From Planctomycetota bacterium (GTDB taxonomy: Bacteria; Planctomycetota; UBA1135; GCA-002686595), in the NCBI GenBank assembly GCA_016709875.1, contig JADJLZ010000005.1, forward strand, positions 372,001-436,000: a stretch of DNA of 64,000 nt, in the 5' to 3' direction. A program made the translations under genes and the position numbers. A model generated the notes under the pieces. The model saw only the letters and a program-made list of their open reading frames with translations, did not search any database and was not told where the DNA came from. Positions 19,787 through 26,696 of the stretch are shown here, piece after piece (the first letter of the stretch is position 1; every line of letters starts with the position of its first letter).

Positions 19787-20454
19787 CAGCGGGAGTCCGC
19801 CCGCTCGTAGAGCACCCAGTAGGTGTGCGCGTACAGGTTCAAATAGTGCTCGTTGACGGGGTGGCGCAAGCGCCGCAGCGCGCGCACCAGGATCGGCCGC
19901 GGCTTCTCGCTCACGCGCGTCTCCAGGATGCGCAGCCCGTGGCGCTGCGCCATCGCGCGCGTGAAATCGCGCGCCTCGGCGAGCGAGAAGAACCACTTGT
20001 GGCGGTCCGCGGGGCGCTCGTGCGGCAGCCCGTAGTGGCCGATCCCGCCCTTGCCGCGCGAGAGCGGCCGGCGCGCCGCCGTCCAGCAATTGGGCAGCGA
20101 GATCAGCAGCTTCTTCTTCGTGACGCGCACGAGCTCGCCGAAGATCTGGTGCAGGTTGTCCAGGTGCTCGAGCACCTCGGCGCACACGACCATGTCGAAG
20201 TTCGCGTCCTCGAAGGGCAGGCGCGGGCTCTTCTCGAGATCGATCGTGAGGTCGGGCGTCCCGCCCGCGTCCACTCCGACGTAGTCGAGCTCGGGCCGCA
20301 GCTTCGCCAGCGTGCGCACGTCGCAGCCCACGTCGAGTACGCGGCCCTCGAGGTGTGTCCGGAAGGCCTGCTCGAGGTAGCGCATGCGCCCCTCGCGCGT
20401 CTCGAAGTCGATCAGGTCTCGGACCGGAGTTTCAGTGGCCATCTCCCGCATCAT
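19786..20454 (-). CDS. Class I SAM-dependent methyltransferase
   Basis: A 222-residue Rossmann methyltransferase: motif I VLDVGCDVRTLAKL is slightly degenerate, followed by YVGVDAGG, FDMVVCAEVLEHLDN and a post-motif helix. The 20454 ATG overlaps the upstream stop as ATGATG; an ATG at 20442 is an alternative start. The C terminus (NEHYLNLYAHTYWVLYERA) resembles methyltransferases of polysaccharide loci, so a glycan substrate is a fair guess. Confidence 0.8.
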   Translation of the reverse strand: MMREMATETPVRDLIDFETREGRMRYLEQAFRTHLEGRVLDVGCDVRTLAKLRPELDYVGVDAGGTPDLTIDLEKSPRLPFEDANFDMVVCAEVLEHLDNLHQIFGELVRVTKKKLLISLPNCWTAARRPLSRGKGGIGHYGLPHERPADRHKWFFSLAEARDFTRAMAQRHGLRILETRVSEKPRPILVRALRRLRHPVNEHYLNLYAHTYWVLYERADSR

Positions 20455-21224
20455 ACTCCCGGACGCCGCGCGCACAGAATCGCCGTGCGTCCGGTGAGCA
20501 GGTTCCAGCCCGAAACCTGCGCCAGGAGCGGCCGGTTCTCGCGCAGGAGTTCGGGCTGCTTGCGCGAGAGGCGCAGGCGCTGCAGCACGCCCCCGGCGAG
20601 CCACAGCGGCGAAGTCAGGAGCGCCAGCGCGCTGGCCGAGGTCTTGCGCCGGTCGTGCACGAGGCGCGGCTCGACCATGCCAGAGCGCAGCGCGGTGTAG
20701 GCCAGGAAGTACGGAGAAATCGGGTGGATGTGCCCGCCGCAGCGGCGCGGGTCGTGCACCGCGAGCGGCAGCGGGTCGAAAAGCGTTGGAAAGCCCGTCG
20801 CGAGGCTGCGCACGCGCGAGACCATGTGCAGCGTGTTGGGAGTCGTGACCAGGATCAGCCCGCCCGGTTTGGTGATGCGCACGAGCTCGCGCAGGAAGGC
20901 GAACTGGTCCTCGACGTGCTCGATCACCTCGACCGACACGGTCGCCTCGAAGCTCGCGTCGTCGAAGGGCAGGCGGCCGTTCGCGCCCGTCTGGCGGCAC
21001 TCGAGCGTTTCGACCTCGAAGGAGGCCGGGATCAGGTCGCAGGGGAAGACGTGTTCGCCCGGGTCGAGCTGCTTGGTACGCAGGAATTCCGCGAGCCGGT
21101 AGGAGAGCGCGCCGCGCCCCGCGCCGACGTCCGCGACGCGCGCGGTCTTCCAGTCGAGCTCCTCGTCGAGCAGACGGAAGATCGCGTCGGTGGTCTTCGG
21201 GTTCGACCAGCCCTTGGCCTTCAT
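20451..21224 (-). CDS. Class I SAM-dependent methyltransferase
   Basis: A 257-residue protein with motif I VADVGAGRGALSY near 30-42, FEATVSVEVIEHVEDQ near 95-110 and GGLILVTTPN. The C-terminal part carries hydrophobic segments (TSPLWLAGGVLQRL). It is the first gene of a three-gene operon with a second methyltransferase and the phospholipase-like protein. The upstream TATCCT hexamer lies eight bases before the ATG. Confidence 0.82.
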   Translation of the reverse strand: MKAKGWSNPKTTDAIFRLLDEELDWKTARVADVGAGRGALSYRLAEFLRTKQLDPGEHVFPCDLIPASFEVETLECRQTGANGRLPFDDASFEATVSVEVIEHVEDQFAFLRELVRITKPGGLILVTTPNTLHMVSRVRSLATGFPTLFDPLPLAVHDPRRCGGHIHPISPYFLAYTALRSGMVEPRLVHDRRKTSASALALLTSPLWLAGGVLQRLRLSRKQPELLRENRPLLAQVSGWNLLTGRTAILCARRPGV

Positions 21225-21232
21225 GGATGGCG

Positions 21233-21238
21233 AGGATA
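21233..21238 (-). promoter_or_regulatory. Putative -10 box TATCCT, leaderless start
   Basis: TATCCT on the minus strand lies eight bases before the ATG at 21224. Confidence 0.42.
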
Positions 21239-21264
21239 CGCGAGGGGGAGGGGCGAGGCGACGG

Positions 21265-22422
21265 TCAGCGCGATCGCTTCTCCGCCAGCGCCTCGTCCAG
21301 GATCGCGGCGCTCTGCTGCATCTTCGACTCGGCCGAGTGCTGTTCGGCCAGTGCGCGCGCTGCGAGCCTGCCGCGCTCGAGGTTCGCCGGATCGAGCCAC
21401 CAGGCCATCGCCAGCGCCATGCCCTGCTCGTCCTCGGGGTTCTCGAGCACGCTGCCCTGCACGCGTTCCTCGATCAGCTCGTGCGCGCCGTTGCCGCGCG
21501 TCGTGATCACCGGCAGGCCTGTCGCGAGCGCCTCGAGCGTCGTGTTCGCGAAGGGGTCGTAGCGCGTCGGCAGGATGTAGAGATCGCTTGCGGAAAAGCA
21601 CACCTCCGCGTCGCGCCGGCCGCCGAGGAAGTGCACGCAGGCCTGCAGCCCGAGCTTTGCCGCGAGCTTCTCGAAGCTCGCCTGTTGCGAGTCGTAGCCG
21701 ACGACGACCAGGCGCGCATCCGCGCGGCCGCGGCGCAACTCGCCGAAGGCCTCGAGCACGCGGTCGAGGCCCTTGCGGCCGTAGCCCGAGCCGAGGAAGA
21801 GCACGACCGGCGCCTGCGCGTCGATGCCGAACTCGCGGCGCAGCGCGGCGCCTTCCTGCGCGCGGCGGCGCGGATGGAAGCGTTCGAGGTCGACACCGTT
21901 GTAGACCAGGCGGAAGCGCTCCTCCGGCAGGTCGTAGCGCGCCATCGCGTCGCGCTGCACCATGCGCGCGTTGACGACGATGCGCACGAGCTCCGGCGCG
22001 GTCAGTGCACGCGCCTCGGCGGCGAGCGCGAGCTTGTGCTTCTTCTCCGAGCCGGGGAGGAAGCGTTTCCAGCCTGCGCGCGTCGATTCGTGCGCGAGTT
22101 CGAGGTAGGTCGCGTGCAGGCCGCCGCCAAGGCGCACGACGTCCTGCGCCCAGCCTTTGCCCAGGCCGTAGACCAGGTCGTAGCCCGCGCCGCGCACGTG
22201 CTCCTCGACCGACTTCGCGAAGCTCGACATGCGCCAGGCGGCGCCCAGCGCGAGCGGACGCAGCAGCTCGAAGCGGACCGAAGGGTGCGGCGTCGTCTCG
22301 CGGCTGCGGCAGACGATCGTGACCTCGTCGCCGCGCTGCGCGAGGTGGCGCGCGAGGTGATTCAGGTAGCGCTCGGTGCCGCCCGCCTGGGCGTGGCGCA
22401 TGTGCACCAGGGCGATCCGCAT
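21265..22422 (-). CDS. GT4 glycosyltransferase, WaaG-like
   Basis: A 385-residue GT-B enzyme. The N-terminal domain begins MRIALVHMRHAQAGGTERYL; the hinge region VVNARMVQRDAMARYDLPEE and YNGVDLERFHP resemble WaaG, the LPS core glucosyltransferase. The C-terminal nucleotide-sugar domain has FLGSGYGRKGLDR and the EX7E-like DPFANTTLEALATGLPV. It probably acts at the cytoplasmic face on lipid A-core or another glycan. It is transcribed alone, from a leader nearly identical to that of the S9 peptidase. Confidence 0.85.
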   Translation of the reverse strand: MRIALVHMRHAQAGGTERYLNHLARHLAQRGDEVTIVCRSRETTPHPSVRFELLRPLALGAAWRMSSFAKSVEEHVRGAGYDLVYGLGKGWAQDVVRLGGGLHATYLELAHESTRAGWKRFLPGSEKKHKLALAAEARALTAPELVRIVVNARMVQRDAMARYDLPEERFRLVYNGVDLERFHPRRRAQEGAALRREFGIDAQAPVVLFLGSGYGRKGLDRVLEAFGELRRGRADARLVVVGYDSQQASFEKLAAKLGLQACVHFLGGRRDAEVCFSASDLYILPTRYDPFANTTLEALATGLPVITTRGNGAHELIEERVQGSVLENPEDEQGMALAMAWWLDPANLERGRLAARALAEQHSAESKMQQSAAILDEALAEKRSR

Positions 22423-22455
22423 CGCAGCGAGCCTAGCGTGTCGGAGCGGGGGAGC
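22418..22455 (-). repeat. 38-bp start-site repeat, copy A
   Basis: This 38-bp stretch spans the GT4 start codon and the sequence just upstream. It matches 24724-24761 at 37 of 38 positions, so two unrelated genes share the same promoter/start sequence. It includes the TAGGCT hexamer at 22430-22435. Confidence 0.85.
22430..22435 (-). promoter_or_regulatory. Putative -10 box TAGGCT, leaderless start
   Basis: TAGGCT on the minus strand lies seven bases before the ATG at 22422, within the duplicated 38-bp start region. Confidence 0.48.
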
Positions 22456-22469
22456 GCTACGCCGTCGTC

Positions 22470-24728
22470 CTAGCGCGGCCCAGCGGGCAGGTGTTCGAGG
22501 AAGTAGCGCGCGATCAGCTGGTAGACGTGCGGCCTCGTCCCGGGACCCTCGGCGATCGCGTGCGTGCGGTTGGGATAGACCATCGTGTCGAAGGACTTGC
22601 CGAGCTCGACGAGGCGGTTCACGAGCCGTTCGGTGCCCTGGTAGTGCACGTTGTCGTCGCCCGAGCCGTGCACGATCAGGAGGCGGCCCGCGAGCCCTTT
22701 GGCGAAGTGGATCGGCGAGCCGACGCGGTAGCCGATCGCATTCTCATCCGGCAGGCCCATGTAGCGCTCCTGGTAGATCGTGTCGTACAGGCGCTGGTCG
22801 GGCACGGGGGCCACCGACACGCCGACCGCGAACACGTCGGGGTAGCGGAACATGCAGTTGAGCGTGTTCGACCCGCCGCCGCTCCAGCCCCAAACGCCCA
22901 CGCGCGCGCGGTCGACGTAGGGCCGCTCGGCCGCGAGGGTTCGCACCGCCGCGGCCTGTTCCTTCGACGAGAGCTCGCCGACGGTTCCGTAGACAGCCTT
23001 GCGCCAGGCGGCACCCTTGGGTGCCGGCGTGCCGCGGTTGTCGAAGCTCGCGACGAGGTAGCCGGCCTCGCAGAGCGCGCGATGGAACAGCATGCGACCG
23101 CCGCCCCAGCGGTCGGTGACGGTCACCGCGGCGGGCTCGCCGTAGACGAAGACGATCAGCGGGTAGCGCTTGGTGGCGTCGAAATCCGCTGGCTTCAGCA
23201 GCCAGCCGTCGAGCGACACGCCGTCACCGATGTCGAGCTTCAGGAACTCGACCGGAGGCTGGAGGATCGGCGCGAGCTTCGCCTCGAGCGTCGCCGTGTC
23301 GGTCAGCTGGCGCAGCGAGCGGTGCTCGGGCAGCGTCACGACGTCGAGCGCGCCGGGCTGGTCGAAGCGCGAGCGCGTGTGGAAGGCCAGGCGCGCGCCC
23401 GGCGCGAGCGTGTACTCGTGCGACCCGGGCTGGTCATCCGGCGTGACGCGCTCGGGATGGCCGCTGCCATCGAGCTGCGCGCGGTAGAGGTAGGCCTGCG
23501 TGGCGTCGTCGGGCGAGGCCCGGAAGTAGAGCAGGCCCTGTTTCTCGTCCACGCCCGCGACACCGTCGAGGACGTCCGCGTCCAAGCGCGTCAGCAGCGT
23601 CGGCTCGCCACCCTCGCGCGGCACGCGGTAGAGGTGCCGCCAACCGTCGCGCTCGCTCTCGAACAGGAAGCTCTTGCCGCCCTCGATCCCGAGCACGTCC
23701 CCGATGTCGACCCAGGTCCTTGATTCGTCGCGCAGGACGCGCCGCACTTCGCCCGTGCCGGCCTCCGCGAGCAGCACATCGTGCTGGTTCTGCAGCCGAT
23801 TGAGCTGCCCGATCTCCAACGTGCCGGCGTCGATCCACGAGAGGCGCGCGAGGTAGGAGTCGCGCGGGTCGCCGGGTGTGCGCATCCAGCGCGTCTGGCC
23901 GCCCGCGGCGTCCACGACGCCGATGCGCACGGCCGAGTTCTGCGTGCCGACCTTGGGGTAGGGGATGCGCGTCACCAGCGGATAGAGCGTGTCCGTGTCG
24001 TTGACGAGCGAGAACACGCCGACGCCGGTCGTGTCGAACTGCCAGTAGGCGATGCGCTCGCCGTCGGGGCTCCAGAGGAAGGCGTCGCGCACGCCGAGTT
24101 CCTCCTCGTAGACCCAGTCCGATGTGCCGTTGATCGTGGTCTCCGAGCCGTCCTGCGTGAGGCGCGTGAGGGCGCCGTCGGAGAGGCGCTCGACGTAGAT
24201 GTCGTTCGCGCGCACGTAGGCGGCGCGCGTCCCATCGGGCGAGAATTTGGCGAACATCAGCGAGGCCTCCGGCGCGTCGCCGCCGAGTTTGGCGAGACGC
24301 CCGCTCTCGAGCTCGAGCACCCAGTAGTCGCCGCGCGTGTGGTCGCGCCAGACCTTGCGCGTGTTGGTGAAGACGAGCAGGCGCTTCTCGTCCGCCGACC
24401 AGGCGTAGTCCTGGATGTCCAGACCGGTCGTCTGGCCCGTCGGCACGAGCCGCGACGCGGCCACCAGCACGCTGCGCGCACCGGTCGCGGCTTCGCAGCG
24501 CACGATCTGCGCGCCCGCTGCCGAGCGCTCGACGATGGCGTAGGCCTCGCCGCCGGGGAGCCAGCGCGCGGGCCCGAAGCGCGGCGCGGCGTACTCGTCG
24601 GTCTTGAAGATGCGGTCGATCCGGGCCTCGAGCGCGCTTGCGCGATCGGCCGCGTGCGGCTGCACCGCAGCGCAGGCGCAGGTCAGGCTGGCCGCCAGCA
24701 GGGTCAGGAGCAGGCTCGCTCGTCGCAT
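22470..24728 (-). CDS. S9B-type (dipeptidyl peptidase IV-like) serine peptidase
   Basis: A 752-residue exported peptidase. The N terminus is a signal with Cys residues near its end (SLTCACAAV), so it may be a lipoprotein. Residues 50-480 form the propeller typical of DPP IV, including DWVYEEE, the loop whose glutamates bind the substrate N terminus. The C-terminal hydrolase has Ser616 in WGWSGGGSN, Asp692 in GSGDDNVH and His723 in NRTHAI. Family members usually have GWSYGG; Gly replaces Tyr here. It likely trims dipeptides in the periplasm. Confidence 0.9.
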   Translation of the reverse strand: MRRASLLLTLLAASLTCACAAVQPHAADRASALEARIDRIFKTDEYAAPRFGPARWLPGGEAYAIVERSAAGAQIVRCEAATGARSVLVAASRLVPTGQTTGLDIQDYAWSADEKRLLVFTNTRKVWRDHTRGDYWVLELESGRLAKLGGDAPEASLMFAKFSPDGTRAAYVRANDIYVERLSDGALTRLTQDGSETTINGTSDWVYEEELGVRDAFLWSPDGERIAYWQFDTTGVGVFSLVNDTDTLYPLVTRIPYPKVGTQNSAVRIGVVDAAGGQTRWMRTPGDPRDSYLARLSWIDAGTLEIGQLNRLQNQHDVLLAEAGTGEVRRVLRDESRTWVDIGDVLGIEGGKSFLFESERDGWRHLYRVPREGGEPTLLTRLDADVLDGVAGVDEKQGLLYFRASPDDATQAYLYRAQLDGSGHPERVTPDDQPGSHEYTLAPGARLAFHTRSRFDQPGALDVVTLPEHRSLRQLTDTATLEAKLAPILQPPVEFLKLDIGDGVSLDGWLLKPADFDATKRYPLIVFVYGEPAAVTVTDRWGGGRMLFHRALCEAGYLVASFDNRGTPAPKGAAWRKAVYGTVGELSSKEQAAAVRTLAAERPYVDRARVGVWGWSGGGSNTLNCMFRYPDVFAVGVSVAPVPDQRLYDTIYQERYMGLPDENAIGYRVGSPIHFAKGLAGRLLIVHGSGDDNVHYQGTERLVNRLVELGKSFDTMVYPNRTHAIAEGPGTRPHVYQLIARYFLEHLPAGPR

Positions 24729-24761
24729 CGCGGCGAGCCTAGCGTGTCGGAGCGGGGGAGC
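24724..24761 (-). repeat. 38-bp start-site repeat, copy B
   Basis: The second copy of the start-region repeat, in front of the S9 peptidase. It differs from 22418-22455 at one position and contains TAGGCT. TTGCTC, reading toward the gene, lies 16 bases upstream of TAGGCT as a possible -35 box, just outside the repeat. Confidence 0.85.
24736..24741 (-). promoter_or_regulatory. Putative -10 box TAGGCT, leaderless start
   Basis: TAGGCT on the minus strand lies seven bases before the ATG at 24728. TTGCTC, 16 bases further upstream, is a possible -35 box. Confidence 0.5.
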
Positions 24762-24768
24762 AAACCGC

Positions 24769-24774
24769 TAGAGT
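24769..24774 (+). promoter_or_regulatory. Putative -10 box TAGAGT, leaderless start
   Basis: TAGAGT lies nine bases before the TTG start at 24784. It sits back to back with the S9 peptidase promoter candidate. Confidence 0.4.
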
Positions 24775-24783
24775 GTCGCCACC

Positions 24784-25905
24784 TTGCGAGAGCCCACGAA
24801 CCGGCCGCTCTTCAGCCTGCACGTCGACGCGGAGAAGGGCTTCTCCGGCGGCGAAGTGCAGGTCTTCCTGCTGCTCGAGGGCCTGCGCGCGCGTGGACAG
24901 CGCGTCGCACTCGCGGCGCCGCCGGGGAGCATGGCGCTGGCCGAGGCCGGAAAGCGCGGGATCGAGTGCGTGCCGGTGCGACTCACCAACGACCTCGACC
25001 TGCCCTCGGCGCTCGCGCTGCGCCGCGAGCTCGTGCGTCTGAGGCCCGACCTCGTGCACCTGCATACCGGCCGCGCGACCTGGCTCGGCGGCCACGCGGC
25101 GCGTTGGGCGCGTGTTCCGGCGGTCAGCACGCGGCGCATGGACCGCAGGGTCAAGCGCAACGCGAGCACGCGCTGGCTCTACACCAAGCTGATCGCGCGC
25201 GTGGTCGCGATCTCAGGGCCGGTGCGCGAGCTGCTGCTTTCGGGCGGGATCGACCCCGCGCGTATCGAGGTGATCCACAGCGCGGTCGATCCCCAGGCGC
25301 TCGTGCCGCGCCGCGCGCGGGGCGAGCTGCGTGCGGAGCTCGGAGCGCAGCCGCAGGATTTTGTCCTGCTCGTGCTCGCCTCGCTCGTGCCGCGCAAGGG
25401 CGTCGACGTGCTGCTCGAGGCGCTCGCGCCGCTCGCTGAGCGTTCGATCCGGCCGGCGGTCTGGATCGCGGGCGAGGGTGTGGAGCGCCACGCACTGGAG
25501 GCGCTCGCGCGCGCCAAGGGCCTCGAACACGTGCGCTTTCTCGGCCGGCGCGAGGACGCCGCCGAGCTGCTCGGCGCGTGCGACGCGCTGGTGCTCCCCG
25601 CCCGGCGCGAGGGCCTCGGGGTCGCGGCGCTGCAGGCGATGGCGGCCGGTCGCCCGGTCGTGGCGAGCGCCGTCGGCGGGCTCGCCGAAGCCGTGCGCGA
25701 CCGCGAATGCGGCCTGCTCGTGCCCAGCGAGGACCCCGCCAGGCTGGCCGGAGCGATCGAGGAGCTGTACAAGGATCCGGCCCTGTGCGCGCGCCTCTCC
25801 GCGGGCGGACGCGCGCGCGTCGCGCAGGGCTACCTCGCCTCCCAGATGGTCGCCGCCTACGACGAACTCTACCGCCGCGTGCTGGCGGAGGTCGCGCCGA
25901 GATGA
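24784..25905 (+). CDS. GT4 glycosyltransferase
   Basis: A 373-residue GT-B glycosyltransferase. The N-terminal acceptor domain has GFSGGEVQVFLLLEGL and LVHLHTGRATW; the C-terminal domain has LVPRKGVDVLLEAL, VWIAGEG and the donor-site motif RREGLGVAALQAMAAG. The TTG start at 24784 is the only plausible upstream start. It is the first gene of a four-gene operon; its stop overlaps the next start (ATGA). It probably builds LPS core or a surface glycan. Confidence 0.86.
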   Translation: MREPTNRPLFSLHVDAEKGFSGGEVQVFLLLEGLRARGQRVALAAPPGSMALAEAGKRGIECVPVRLTNDLDLPSALALRRELVRLRPDLVHLHTGRATWLGGHAARWARVPAVSTRRMDRRVKRNASTRWLYTKLIARVVAISGPVRELLLSGGIDPARIEVIHSAVDPQALVPRRARGELRAELGAQPQDFVLLVLASLVPRKGVDVLLEALAPLAERSIRPAVWIAGEGVERHALEALARAKGLEHVRFLGRREDAAELLGACDALVLPARREGLGVAALQAMAAGRPVVASAVGGLAEAVRDRECGLLVPSEDPARLAGAIEELYKDPALCARLSAGGRARVAQGYLASQMVAAYDELYRRVLAEVAPR

Positions 25906-26696
25906 GCTCCGCGCACGTGCCGCTCTCGGCGTGCATCATCGCGATGGACGAGGAGGACCGCCTCCCCGACTGTCTGGCGAGCCTCGAGTTCTGCGACGAG
26001 ATCGTCGTCGTGGACTCGCACTCGAAGGACCGCACGCGCGAGATCGCCGCGGCCGCGGGTGCGCGCGTGATCGAGCGCGACTGGCCCGGCCACGTGGCGC
26101 AGAAGGAGTTCGCCGTGCGCGCCGCGCTGCACGACTGGGTGCTGTGCGTCGACGCGGACGAGCGCATCTCGCCCGCGCTGCGCGAGGAGATCCTCGCGCT
26201 GCGCGAGCAGGGCTTCCCCGGCCGCGCGGGCTGGCGCTTCCCGCGCCTCTCGTCGTACCTGGGTCGCTGGATGCGCCGCGGCGGCTGGTACCCCGACCAC
26301 CAGCTGCGCCTGTTCGACCGCCGTCGCGGGCACTGGGGCGGCAACGACCCGCACGACCACGTGCAGCTCGAGGGAGCGCCCGGGACGCTGCGCTCGGACC
26401 TCTTGCACCATCCCTACCGCAGCTTCGCCGAGCACCTGCGCACGATCGACAAGTACACGACGATCATGGCCGAGGGGCTGCACAAGCGCGGCAAGCGCGC
26501 CCACCTCGGCCATCTGGTCGTCGGTCCCTGCGCGCGTTTCGTGCGCTTCTATTTCCTGCGCCTGGGCCTGCTCGAGGGCTGGCGCGGCCTCCTGCAGGCC
26601 TACCTCGCGGCGCACTACGGCCGCATGAAGTACGCCAAGCTGCTCGTGCTGCAGCAGGGCGGCGCGGTAGAAAAGCGTCCGGATCCGCCGCGATGA
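25902..26696 (+). CDS. GT2 glycosyltransferase, WaaE/KdtX-like
   Basis: A 264-residue GT-A enzyme. The N-terminal signature CIIAMDEEDRLPDCLASL and DSHSKDRTREIA are followed by LCVDADERIS (the metal-binding DxD) and HHPYRSFAEHLRTIDKYT. This arrangement matches the WaaE group, which adds glucose to heptose in LPS inner core. Context supports a core-glycan role: it follows a GT4 gene and precedes a lipoprotein and an MFS carrier with coding overlaps. The exact sugar cannot be told. Confidence 0.86.
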   Translation: MSSAHVPLSACIIAMDEEDRLPDCLASLEFCDEIVVVDSHSKDRTREIAAAAGARVIERDWPGHVAQKEFAVRAALHDWVLCVDADERISPALREEILALREQGFPGRAGWRFPRLSSYLGRWMRRGGWYPDHQLRLFDRRRGHWGGNDPHDHVQLEGAPGTLRSDLLHHPYRSFAEHLRTIDKYTTIMAEGLHKRGKRAHLGHLVVGPCARFVRFYFLRLGLLEGWRGLLQAYLAAHYGRMKYAKLLVLQQGGAVEKRPDPPR

